Source: Gracilariopsis chorda (Eukaryota > Rhodophyta > Florideophyceae > Gracilariales > Gracilariaceae). From it: DNA of 64,000 bases. Position 1 is the first letter of the stretch. Each line of letters begins with the position of its first letter. The stretch lies in the NCBI GenBank assembly GCA_003194525.1, contig NBIV01000121.1:184637-248636 (forward strand), read 5' to 3'. The position numbers and the translations under genes were made by a program. A model generated the notes under the pieces. That model saw only the letters and a program-made list of their open reading frames with translations, ran no database searches and was not told the origin of the DNA. Below, one piece after another: positions 54,313 through 64,000 of this stretch.

Positions 54313-55119
54313 TGTAGTGCAACGCCCTCAGGGAGGGATTCTTGGTACTTGAACGCTTTCCCGATATTATCGGTTGTGTAGTGTGTATATGAAATACGCC
54401 CCACTATGGTGGATATGGACACGTGGGACACGGTTTTGGGTCAATTGGCGGTTGGCCACAGTAGTGGATGTTACCACGGAATGTGGAGTATTTTAGTTAA
54501 TTTTATTTATCATTTTCACACCCATTTCTGGGAAGCTAGTACTTAGTGCGACGGCGCACTGCCGTCGCACCAGTAAACCTTCCCCAACAAGGGACCCCAA
54601 CCTGGGGAATTGGCTCTGAGCTTTACCGCCTCCGCGTGTTCTCAACTCCTCCTTGGAGGGAAGCACCGTAGTGTACGGAAGTTCACCCCCCTTGCACATC
54701 TAAAGAAGCCCATCCTTGGGAGTACTAATTGTTCCAATCATATTGGTGTTTCGCCCTGTATAGGGAGTCCTGTCCACCGGCATTGCCGTATCTACTCGTC
54801 GCTCTCGCGACCCACTTCGTCCTTTCTCTTTCCCCTTTTTAGGGTAGCACCTCCCGCTATCCGCGGCCCTCGTGTGCGCATCCGCTCACACACCCCCACT
54901 TACGTGGAAACATACCTCTACCGAGGACCACATCCCGCTCACGCGGATACCGATTCTTCGCCTTCACCTCCCTGCGCAAGTCGCGACAGGTGTCCCTGGT
55001 CTTACAAACCGGCTTCGCCGTGACACCTCTGGGAGGGCTCTACCCAACTGGGTTCACCTCGTGAGAGGAAGATCCCGAACGTCTTTCGGTGTTTTTCCCC
55101 TTTGGGGCATTGCACCACA
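54313..55119 (+). repeat. Gypsy-6 5' LTR
   Basis: 807 bp, TGTAGTGCAACG to CATTGCACCACA. Repeated from 63223 on with very few differences. It forms the centre of the Gypsy-5/6 palindrome. It contains many mini-hairpins and one strong hairpin. Confidence 0.92.
54546..54570. repeat. Strong hairpin in the Gypsy-5/6 LTR
   Basis: GTGCGACGGC-gcact-GCCGTCGCAC: 10-bp perfect stem, 5-nt loop. Also present in the other two LTR copies (near 45950-45974 and 63456-63480). It could be an RNA structure in R/U5 or a terminator-like element. Confidence 0.85.
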
Positions 55120-55122
55120 AAG

Positions 55123-55144
55123 TGGTCTCCCGACCTAGAATCGG
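55123..55144 (+). other. Primer-binding site of Gypsy-6
   Basis: 22 bp beginning TGGTCTCCC, identical to 10472-10493 of Gypsy-2, three bases after the LTR. Confidence 0.75.
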
Positions 55145-55224
55145 TTTTTGTTTTCCCTCTTACGAGGTTTGTTTTCATTCACCGGAAGTTCCGTGATCGT
55201 TTCCCGTCGTAACGGTATTTTCTC

Positions 55225-57399
55225 ATGTCGAGAAATCCCTCCGACGCGGAGCCAGTGGTTACGCGTAGTCGCTCCCGCGACAACGCGGACACTTCTGAAG
55301 TTCGGTTCGTACCCCGTATCCCTATACGGACAAGTTCCAGCCGTGCTGGCACCGCTTCATCGCGGAATGATACCCCCGACCGGGAACCCCGGAACCTCCT
55401 TTTGCCCTCGTTATCACCCCCGCAGGGGAATGCAGCATCGACTCCGGCTGTTGCCGCAGTGCCCCAGGCACCCCGGCCTGCTCCCGCTGTCGCGGCTTCA
55501 AGCCCCCGTGGAACGGGCGATAACACCCCCCAGGGGACTTCCCTGGAATCCCAGGTCCGCGCTCTGTGGACCGCCCATGACACCCTTGTAGGGGAACTAA
55601 AAGCCATCCAAGAGGTGGTCTCGGCAACCCCCGTAGAGGAGGTCGCCGAGGAACTCCGTATTTTACGGTCTGACGTCAACTCCGTGTTGGAGAGTTTGGG
55701 ACAACCCGCCGCCTTCATCGAAGGAGTTGAAGCCCGATTTGATCGGATTGGTGCCCGCCTGGAGACGCTGGAGCAGTTCGTCCTCATGGACAAACCATCC
55801 CCGGGTGACCCGGTAAACGAGGCATCGCACAACGACCAGCTTGCTGGGAAGAAGAAACGCCGTCACCGACGGAAACACCACCGAAAATATTCGGACTCCG
55901 ATTCTTCGACATCGTCGGACTCATCCCGAAACCATTCGGTTAGCTCGAGCTCCTCGGACTCCGACTCGGAGGACGAGAAGCGAGGCTACTCCTCCCGCTC
56001 GAAGCGGTCATCGGCCACTGAAGGTGTGGTCCGAACCCGCCAGAAGGGGAGAAGACACCCCGGTCTCCGGGAATTGAAACCGACAAACCCGGATTACCGG
56101 AAGCTTTTATCATACCGGTACTACCGGCTTGAAGATTCGTCACTTGGACGTACGCCCCGTGGTACGGGAAAGGTGCGAGAATGCATTAAGCGAATGCAGC
56201 TCTCGCTCCGCAACCAGTATTTTACTGGAGAGGACCCAGTCCTAGTACTGGATTTCCTATCCCGCTTTGTAGCGGAGGCCGATATCCTCGGTATGAATGA
56301 GGGACAAGCCTATTTGGCTTTACAGTATTTCTTACGGGGAATGGCGGAGGACCAATACACCTCTGTCAGAGGATCTTCTCGCGCCTCCGAGGGAGGAGTT
56401 ACTTGCTGGCCGGAGGCTGTGCAGTATCTTCTGCGCTCCTACGCCACCAACACCGCTATTCAGCAGGCTATCCTCGCTTTGCGAGATACACGCCAGCGTG
56501 CTGGAGAGACCGAGACCGATTACTCGGTGCGCCTTAACAAGGCTTTCCACAGATGTGGTAACGTATACCCCGCTGGGGAGCGCAGTACCATGTTCATTGA
56601 TGGTCTTGACCCGGCAATCCGGAGTTTAGTTACCCGTTATCGGGAGGACAAGCGAAGGATCACCTACCTCGAGCTGGTCCAACACGCTCGAGGGGAAGGG
56701 GATGCACTTCGTGCAAGAACTCCGAACAATCGGTCTAAATCCGCCAAGGCGTTGTTGCTGGAAAGCGAAGCTTCCTCTCTCCCGCTCACCGCGGATGGGA
56801 ACCCTGGACAGGGATTTGATACCGTGCATTTAGCGCAGGGGGATGGTGTGTCGATACCCACCAGTGAGTTACCGTCAACGACGGAGATGACCCATGATAC
56901 GGGAACAGAAGATCCCGTTCTATACGGTGGTAACAGTCGGGTTCAACCCCAACGACTCCCGTTTTCAAACGGTCAATCCCGTTATCAACGGCCTGGATGG
57001 ACTGACACCCGCCCTGCGGTTCGCTTCTCCGATACTCGGAATAATAATCCGCGTGTCGCGGTGCTGGCTCTCATTTGCCACCTGTGCTATGCCCATGGCC
57101 ATACCTCTCCTCAGTGTATTTGTTCACTGAAGGATATGGCCAAGGTGGTGGCAAATTATGAGGCCCTCACTCCAGAGGAAAAACGTTCCGTCCCGACGGC
57201 TTCCTACCTCCGTGCTAAAACGGACTTTTCTCACGCCCTACCACAGACCCCGCGTGCGCGGCAAGCTTCATACACCCCGATTCGGGAGATCACGCAACCA
57301 TCCGTTGCAACCCCCGCTTATGCGGATAGAAACCCCCGTCAACGGGATGAAGCACTCGTTGTCGAGGAAACCAACCCACCGCCGAAGGCGGAAAACTAA
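55225..57399 (+). CDS. Gypsy-6 Gag, intact
   Basis: 724 residues from ATG 55225 to TAA 57397. Protein identical to Gypsy-5 Gag, with the capsid core and CCHC knuckle described there (knuckle near 57080-57120). The coding DNA is unusually dense in short inverted repeats, for example CTCCG-acg-CGGAG at 55239-55251, CCGTAT-ccct-ATACGG at 55314-55329 and CCGGT-act-ACCGG at 56115-56127. Confidence 0.92.
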   Translation: MSRNPSDAEPVVTRSRSRDNADTSEVRFVPRIPIRTSSSRAGTASSRNDTPDREPRNLLLPSLSPPQGNAASTPAVAAVPQAPRPAPAVAASSPRGTGDNTPQGTSLESQVRALWTAHDTLVGELKAIQEVVSATPVEEVAEELRILRSDVNSVLESLGQPAAFIEGVEARFDRIGARLETLEQFVLMDKPSPGDPVNEASHNDQLAGKKKRRHRRKHHRKYSDSDSSTSSDSSRNHSVSSSSSDSDSEDEKRGYSSRSKRSSATEGVVRTRQKGRRHPGLRELKPTNPDYRKLLSYRYYRLEDSSLGRTPRGTGKVRECIKRMQLSLRNQYFTGEDPVLVLDFLSRFVAEADILGMNEGQAYLALQYFLRGMAEDQYTSVRGSSRASEGGVTCWPEAVQYLLRSYATNTAIQQAILALRDTRQRAGETETDYSVRLNKAFHRCGNVYPAGERSTMFIDGLDPAIRSLVTRYREDKRRITYLELVQHARGEGDALRARTPNNRSKSAKALLLESEASSLPLTADGNPGQGFDTVHLAQGDGVSIPTSELPSTTEMTHDTGTEDPVLYGGNSRVQPQRLPFSNGQSRYQRPGWTDTRPAVRFSDTRNNNPRVAVLALICHLCYAHGHTSPQCICSLKDMAKVVANYEALTPEEKRSVPTASYLRAKTDFSHALPQTPRARQASYTPIREITQPSVATPAYADRNPRQRDEALVVEETNPPPKAEN

Positions 57400-57423
57400 C
57401 TGAGGGAGTCTCCCCTTTGGGAG
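57390..57423 (+). promoter_or_regulatory. Putative -1 frameshift signal of Gypsy-6 gag-pol
   Basis: G-GAA-AAC (57390-57396) directly before the gag TAA. The -1 frame is open into protease. A stem GGGAG-t-CTCCC at 57404-57414 follows after 7 nt, with the alternative CTCCC-cttt-GGGAG at 57410-57423. The same sites and spacing occur in Gypsy-2, whose alternative loop is ctac. Confidence 0.65.
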
Positions 57424-60134
57424 AGGCGTCCTCAAAAACGAGGCTGTTGGCGCCCGAGGCGTCCTCGCCTCGCTCCCCGGTGAAAGTCCTCTCGAGGAAA
57501 GACACCGCTGACGCGGACTCTGCGCACCTCGGTGTGTTGCGTCGCCCGTGGATACGGAGTAAAAATCCCCGGATTCCCGGTAGAGTCTTGGTCTTGGCCA
57601 AGCGCAATTATAAGGTCTATGCCGACCTTGGCCTTGACCCCCAGTTTATGGTGAGGTTTCTCACCGTCCTGGATACAGGTGCAGGCCCCAACTCTGTTGT
57701 GGAATCATTGTTACCCCCGCTTGTGCGGTCGCGTATACGCTCTGACGCGGTCCCCGACATTTCGGATGCGAACAACAATCCGTTACAAACGGTGGGCACA
57801 CTGGACCTCGTCGTGAGACTTGGTACCTCTGTGGTGAAGTTGGACTTCATCGTTTGCCGTTCATTGGCAGCACCAGTCATACTGGGATGTGATTACTGCG
57901 ACAGATTTGTCGACGCAATCAGGCCCCGCCTCAGGCGTGTAGAACTTGACGACGGATCGTCGGTTCCGATTGTTCGCCGCCCGCTAAAGCGGTCCTCTCG
58001 GAAACAAGTTCCGCTCCCTGCTGCGCAGGAACCACCGCCCGCGTCCCTCGAGTCCACCAAGCTCCGCGTCGCTGCCTCGGTTTCTATACCACCTGAGTCC
58101 CAAGTCTGGGTGCAGGTAAATTCCCGTCAACACGGTCTTCGGGTTATACAACCCTCGCCTCGTTGTACGAGAAATCCCAGCTGGCGCTGGCTAATGGAAT
58201 TATCTCCATTTCCGCGGATGTTCCTTTCCGGATATTGGTTGCCAACCTTGGCAAACACCCCCAGTATCTGGTCAAACACCAAGTAATTGGGAGTGTAACC
58301 CCCCATCCTATGGGAATGCTGCCAACGAAGATGACAGCCGCCGATGTACTCGGAGTTACCACCTCTTCTGAGGAGTTCGCCCCGCCGTCCGAAGACGTCA
58401 AGTCTAAGGAGGGGGAGGAAACCGCTACTTCAGCGTCGAACATACCGAGTAACTCGGAATTGCGAACCACACCTGTTCCACAGGACAATGCTCCATCGAG
58501 CAATGACCGGATTGATCCGGAAAAAGCACTTGAAGCGCTGGACTTCAGCCACGTGCCAGAGTCGCACGGCGACAAACTCCGTACTATGTTACGGGAATTC
58601 ACCACAATGTGGGATGGCTCGCTTGGCGAGATTGATGCAACGGAACACCGGATCGATTTAATCCCCGGTGCGCGATCGGTTGCACAACCCCTTACAGGGC
58701 AGGTCCGAAAGCTCGGGAAGAGGAGCAGTCCCAGGTCGACAAGATGCTCCGCGCAGGTGTGATTGAGCCCGCTCAATCGCCCTGGGCATCCCCAGTTGTA
58801 CTGGATTTAAAGGCCGACGGAACCTGGAGGTTCTGTGTCGACTACCGCCGGCTCAATGCCGTGACTGTTAGGGACACGTACCCCATCCCTCTTATGGACG
58901 AGTGCATTGACTCCCTTGGAGACGCCACCGTGTTCACGGCCCTTGATGCCAATTGGGGATATTGGCAAGTACCTGTCAGACAGGAGGATCGCGACAAAAC
59001 CGCATTCACCTGCCATGCAGGAACGTAACGCTTCAAGCGGATGCCATTTGGGTTAACCAACGCCCCCGCCACCTTTCAGCGTGCAGTAGATATTCTACTC
59101 AACCGCTTTAAGTGGCGGAGTTGTCTGGTCTACCTTGATGATATCATCATCTTCTCCAACTCGTTGGACGACCATCTCACTCACGTCCGAGACGTGCTAA
59201 CCGTACTCCGCGATGCGGGAATTACCCTCAAGTTGAGGAAATGCGAGTTTTTCACAGATACTGTGAAGTATCTGGGTCACATTATCCGTCCTGGACGGTT
59301 AGCGATCGAGAAAGCTCGAGTCAAATCCCTCGTTGAGGCGAAAGAACCCCGTACTCAAACGGAACTGCGCTCCTTTCTGGGGCTGGTCAACGTCTATTGA
59401 CGGTTTATCCCGAACTTTTCGGATACTGCAGCGCCCCTGAACGCGTTGTTGCGAAAGGGGAACCCCCCAAAACTGGGAACATTTACGCCCGAGCAATCGG
59501 AAGCTTTTAACTCCTTAAAGGAGGCTGTCACATCAGCACCAATCCTACATCTCCCAAAACTTGGGTTGCCATACTCCGTAGATACGGACTCGAGCGACTA
59601 CCAAGTCGGGTGTGCTCTTTTTCAAACCACCCCCGAGGGGAACGACATCCAATTGGTTATTGGTCACGTTCGCTCAATGTTCATGAGCGGAACTACTCCG
59701 TATCGGAGAAAGAGTGCCTCGCCGTCGTATGGGCGATGACCACTCTGCGCCCCTACCTTATGGGAATTCACTTCACCTTGTACACGGATCATTCCTCATT
59801 GAGGTGGTTGATGAATATCTCCGACCCGTCAGGACGCCTCATGCGCTGGAGACTCCGCCTCGCGGAATATGACTTTCAAGTCATTTATAAAAAGGGTGCG
59901 CAGAACACCCAGGCCGACGCTTTATCGCGGTTACCCACAAGTGGGGAAGCACTCCCAACAGAGGATGATGAAGTCCCATGCTTCATGGCTATAGACCCGG
60001 ATGATCCGGAATATGCCGTCGAGGCTAGGCCAGAAACCTGGGACGAGGATGCTGATTTTGACGAACTACTCGCATCGCGAGATAAATCTGAGAACCCGTT
60101 ACCGGGAAACTTTGTACCGGTATCACCGGAATAA
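57396..60134 (+). pseudogene. Gypsy-6 Pol: protease, reverse transcriptase, RNase H
   Basis: The same domains as Gypsy-5: VLDTGAGPNSVVES near 57670, LVYLDDIIIFSNS near 59130, SVDTDSSDYQVGCA near 59580, QADALSRLP near 59920. Breaks shared with Gypsy-5: 1-bp loss near 58690, TAA 59026, TGA 59398. Private breaks: loss of one C near 58153, loss of one G near 59637 and a G-to-T stop (TAA) at 60132. Product not expressible as one chain. Confidence 0.88.
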
Positions 60135-62967
60135 ATGATCCGAGAACAATTCGGCGACCCATTCTGTACGAGAATTCGTGCCCGTATCAACGGTGGTGAA
60201 GATCTCCCTTTCGGGGTAAACGACAAAGGCTACCTCGTAAGAAAGGTCGAAGCCCGCCCACAGATTGTGGTACCTCATTCCCTGCAATCGCGGGTGTTAC
60301 ATCTATCACACTACGCCCCATTGGAGGTCACCCAGGTGGGAGGAAACTCTACCTAACCCTGCGAAGGGATTTCTATTGGCCCGCAATGGCGGTGGATTGC
60401 TACGCTGTGCGGTTTTGTAGCGAATGCGCGAAGAATCGCGTCAAACTCCGCAAAAATGCGAAGAAGATGAAACTATTCCCCGCAAGGGCGCCGCTCGAGT
60501 TTATCGCGATCGATATTCTCGGACCATTACTCACCACGAAACGTGGAAACAAGTTTCTACTTGTCATTACCGACCGCTTTTCTAAGCTGGTACGGACTGT
60601 CCCTCTTCGGAGGATAACCGCTCTCACGGTGGCCCAGGCTCTGGTGACGCACTGGATTTTTGTCTACGGTCCCCCTGTAGAGGTGCTCTCTGACAACGGG
60701 AAGCAGTTCGTGAGCAAGTTCTTCCAGGATGTTTGTCGCATCCTGGATGTCAAGAACTTGTTCACGACTACCTACCACCCCCAGTGTAATGGGCAATTTG
60801 AACGGTTTAACCTGACGTTACTCGCGGCGTTACGTTCCTACGTCGCTGACCACCCAACGAATTGGGATCTCTACGCTGATGCGGTAACCTACGCGTACAA
60901 TACGCAGGTACACCGGACTACCGGAGTTTCGCCATTCGAGTTAGTTCTATATAGAACACCCCCGCCTGTGGCGCTGGAACCCCAAGCTACCTTGGACAAT
61001 TTCCCATCTGTGGGTATCTACCGGCAGCAATGGAAGCAATGGCTTTCCAAGCTGGTCCCCGCTGCGCGGAAGTCTATGGCACGGGCCCAAGCCGCTTACA
61101 AGCGGGATTTTGACGCTCGCGTGCGAGGAAAACCGTCCCCGATTCGGGCAAATAACTACGTCTTCATCAGGAAGGAATACTACAACCCGGAACGGGAGAA
61201 GCGTCACAAACTCTCGCCTGTGGCGGATGGACCCTTCAAGGTGATCTCGGTTAACACCGACACTGTCGTGGTAGAGATGGGGGACACGCACGAACGGATT
61301 TCCCGTGATCGTGTTGTCCTCGCCCCTCCTCCCTCGTCAGAGGTAGTCCTGGATCCAGGCAACCCCGTTTCTACGGACTCCGCTACACCGGAACAATCCG
61401 GGAGTACTAGATCTACGGTACTACAACACCCCAGCCGGGGACTCTCAGACCTGCCGACTCTGTCGGACTCACCGGCTCAGCCGGGTAATTCGGGCCCCTC
61501 AGCGCCCGCCCCTACCACGTCTGCCCCACTGGCGCGCATCTATACCCGCCAGGCTGGGAATGTTATCCCTTATCCCGCCGCTCCGTCTAAGGAGGGGGAG
61601 GAGAACACTCGTTTTCGAGGAACGATATCACCGTCGCAACGGGAAACACACCGTAACATACGGAACACTGACCGTGGAGCACGGAGTATGTCACGCGACA
61701 CTAATCCCCCGTTCCCGGGCAGTGCTGTGCAACAGGAACCAGACGCGCAGGCCCCGCAAAAGCGGCAAATACACCGTTTGTCACGGGAAAACGAGAAGCC
61801 TCACTCCAATACCGCAGCAGCGGAAAGGCAATCGCCCGATGCCTCGAAGCCGCCGTTGGCGGAAGTCCCCGCGGAAGCGGTTCAATCAGGTCGATCAGAC
61901 CCGCGCCCTGCGGAGAAGGGGCGCCCAGATACGCCGGCCTCACAGGGGAATACCCACACCCCTCTTGGGGAAAAAGGCGGCCAAGCTGCAGTCGAAGCTT
62001 TAAGCCCTGGCTCGCAAGCACCGGAAACGCCTCCCGTCGTTGACGGAATCAAAGCCCCCGCTACGGGGAATAATTTGCGCCAACCCCTTCATCGCTGCCG
62101 CGAAGAACCGAGGAACTCGGGAATAACGCGCGCCATCGCACGCTCGAAACCGGTCGTACCGGACGCTCCTCCTCCTCACGGAGATGGTGCACTGCGCTCA
62201 GCGGCAATTCCCCTGAAAAGGGTGTCATCGGCACCTGCCCAGAACCCCCCAAAGGGGAATTTTGACCAAAATACCGGTGTACCGGAGTTAGCCCCAGGCA
62301 ACCCGTCAGTAGCCGGGGACACCACGGCGTCGCCGGAACGTATGGTGCAGAGCACTCGTGCGCCTGGCAGGGAGGCGGTTTGCCACCCAATCACCGTGTC
62401 GCACGGGACCCCCAGGGGATTGTGGAAATGCCGATCCCGCAGGAGCGGTCATCTTCCCGCAAACTCGCGGTTCGTGAGCTCAACCGCGAAGGCGGAGCCC
62501 AAGTCCCCCGCCGACTGGCGGTTCGCCCGGCCTACCGTGAAGACGGGAACAACGACACCCCTCTGGGGAACGACTTGCCGGTGAAAACCGTGGCACCACA
62601 CACCCTCTTGAGGGATATTTTCCCGCATGAGCAGCGGCCACTAGGACAGCGCACGGCAACGTCGGAGTTATCGCCGAACACCCTGCTAAGGACATTATAC
62701 CGCACCGCGGGCAACCCTCGCAGGGATTACAACCACCACCCGGCACGGCCGGCAGGTCTACGAACGAGAGTTCGTAGTAGACCGACTTGTCGGACACACC
62801 TGGGACCAGGATGGTATTCTACAATACCGCGTCCGCTGGTACGGGTACGACCCAGTGGGGATACGTGGGAGCCAATTGAACACCTCCCACGGTCGCAGGT
62901 CCTGCGATACCACCGTCAAACGGGAACTGCAGCTCCAGCCACGCTGGTAAATGCCCAAGTTGGGTAA
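60135..62967 (+). pseudogene. Gypsy-6 Pol: integrase, linker and chromodomain
   Basis: Integrase finger, then a frame loss near 60318 (one C fewer than Gypsy-5). From 60386 a frame of 732 residues carries Asp in FIAIDILGPLL, Asp in EVLSDNGKQFVSK and the Glu region with V replaced (NGQFERFNLTLL). The disordered linker loses frame near 62410 (C run one shorter). The chromodomain (about 62760-62940) loses frame near 62850 within RWYGYD, after which DTWEPIEHLPRS is read. So only private, recent lesions separate this from the intact Gypsy-5 frame. Confidence 0.86.
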
Positions 62968-63210
62968 CGTTGCCGCGCGAGCGGAGCGAAAGGAAAGGAT
63001 AACAAGGCAAGGTCCGTCGAAGACGGGGAACTCAAACGAGAATCACCGTTCTAAACGGGAAAGTTTATTTAAGGGAGCAGCTAGCCCCCCCACAACACTA
63101 TACTACAATAGCCGGCTATGCCAGGAAAGAAGAACCGGAGACGGCGTACGCGCTTTTATCACCCATTTTTCGTCTGGGAACCCTCCGCGTCCGCGGTCGT
63201 TTTCCCGTCT
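62968..63210. other. 3' untranslated region of Gypsy-6
   Basis: Between the pol stop and the polypurine tract. No gene. It mirrors 46223-46465 of Gypsy-5. No antisense accessory region like that of Gypsy-2. Confidence 0.7.
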
Positions 63211-63222
63211 TAGGGGGGGATA
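63211..63222 (+). other. Polypurine tract of Gypsy-6
   Basis: TAGGGGGGGATA immediately before the 3' LTR start TGTAGTGC. It is one G shorter than the Gypsy-5 copy. Confidence 0.75.
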
Positions 63223-64000
63223 TGTAGTGCAACGCCCTCAGGGAGGGATTCTTGGTACTTGAACGCTTTCCCGATATTATCGGTTGTGTAGTGTGTATAT
63301 GAAATACGCCCCACTATGGTGGATATGGACACGTGGGACACGGTTTTGGGTCAATTGGCGGTTGGCCACAGTAGTGGATGTTGCCACGGAATGTGGAGTA
63401 TTTTAGTTAATTTTATTTATTATTTTCACACCCATTTCTGGGAAGCTAATACTTAGTGCGACGGCGCACTGCCGTCGCACCAGTAAACCTTCCCCAACAA
63501 GGGACCCCAACCTGGGGAATTGGCTCTGAGCTTTACCGCCTCCGCGTGTTCTCAACTCCTCCTTGGAGGGAAGCACCGTAGTGTACGGAAGTTCACCCCC
63601 CTTGCACATCTAAAGAAGCCCATCCTTGGGAGTACTAATTGTTCCAATCATATTGGTGTTTCGCCCTGTATAGGGAGTCCTGTCCACCGGCATTGCCGTA
63701 TCTACTCGTCGCTCTCGCGACCCCACTTTCGTCCTTCCTCTTTCCCCTTTTTAGGGTAGCACCTCCCGCTATCCGCGGCCCTCGTGTGCGCATCCGCTCA
63801 CACACCCCACTTACGTGGAAACATACCTCTACCGAGGACCACATCCCGCTCACGCGGATACCGATTCTTCGCCTTCACCTCCTGCGCAAGTCGCGACAGG
63901 TGTCCCTGGTCTTACAAACCGGCTTCGCCGTGACACCTCTGGGAGGCTCTACCCAACTGGGTTCACCTCGTGAGAGGAAGATCCCGAACATCTTTCGGTG
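63223..64000 (+). repeat. Gypsy-6 3' LTR (partial)
   Basis: Repeat of 54313 onward, cut by the window end about 30 bp before its expected CACCACA end. Confidence 0.9.

Larger units (their letters stand above)
54313..64000 (+). mobile_element. Gypsy-6, chromovirus running off the window end
   Basis: 5' LTR, primer-binding site, Gag, Pol, polypurine tract and about 780 bp of the 3' LTR. Expected right end near 64030. It is the same family as Gypsy-5 and inserted head to head into it. Gag is intact. Pol has the three breaks shared with Gypsy-5 plus several of its own. Confidence 0.92.

Noticed and set aside
54640-54820. Regularly spaced short palindromes considered as a CRISPR-like or REP array
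   Set aside because: The units differ in sequence and spacing, and there are no repeated spacers or shared repeat. They are part of the general mini-hairpin pattern of the element.
5909-64000. Search for an envelope-like gene after pol in the gypsy elements
   Set aside because: Only Gypsy-2 has space, and its extra region is antisense with no signal peptide or clear membrane segments. No envelope gene is supported.

Overview
This window is eukaryotic nuclear DNA and almost all of it is transposable elements, many nested in one another. No bacterial operon, rRNA, tRNA gene or CRISPR array is visible. The evidence for a eukaryote is chromodomain-bearing Ty3/gypsy elements, Ty1/copia elements, a PIF/Harbinger-type DNA transposon and an HSA-SNF2-SANT (SWR1/EP400/PIE1-type) chromatin remodeller. 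A protist or alga is likely and a red alga is my best guess, but nothing here proves the taxon.

Layout. 464-9564 (minus) is a decayed copia element (Copia-A), split by a chromodomain gypsy element (Gypsy-1, 966-6120, target duplication cttgc). 9565-21190 is a large chromovirus (Gypsy-2) with 0.9-kb LTRs and an extra antisense coding region between pol and the 3' LTR. 21191-21831 is the 3' end of a second copia (Copia-B). 21832-about 24985 is a broken minus-strand gypsy (Gypsy-3) interrupted by a solo LTR. 25367-41544 is a PIF/Harbinger-like transposon with 24-bp terminal inverted repeats and TAA target duplications. It carries an accessory ORF, a nearly full-length SWR1/EP400-type remodeller gene and a DDE transposase, and its right terminus is split by a 6.7-kb gypsy (Gypsy-4, 34798-41538, target duplication cggcc). 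About 42200-45179 is a 5'-truncated copia (Copia-C). 45384 to the window end holds two copies of one chromovirus family head to head: Gypsy-5 (minus) and Gypsy-6 (plus, inserted into the primer-binding site of Gypsy-5). They form a palindrome with arms of about 9 kb.

How the parts work together. The gypsy elements have the usual Gag, protease, RT, RNase H, integrase (and usually chromodomain) order. Gypsy-2 and Gypsy-5/6 have pol in the -1 frame behind a conserved GGAAAAC-stop plus hairpin. Most ORFs carry one or a few nonsense codons or frameshifts, so this is a graveyard of fairly young elements.

The two most unusual signals are these. First, a Harbinger-type element whose cargo is a whole SWR1-class remodeller. 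Second, Gypsy-2/5/6 are saturated, in LTR and coding DNA alike, with 4-6 bp stem mini-hairpins. Several of these are kept between the two families by paired (compensatory) base changes.
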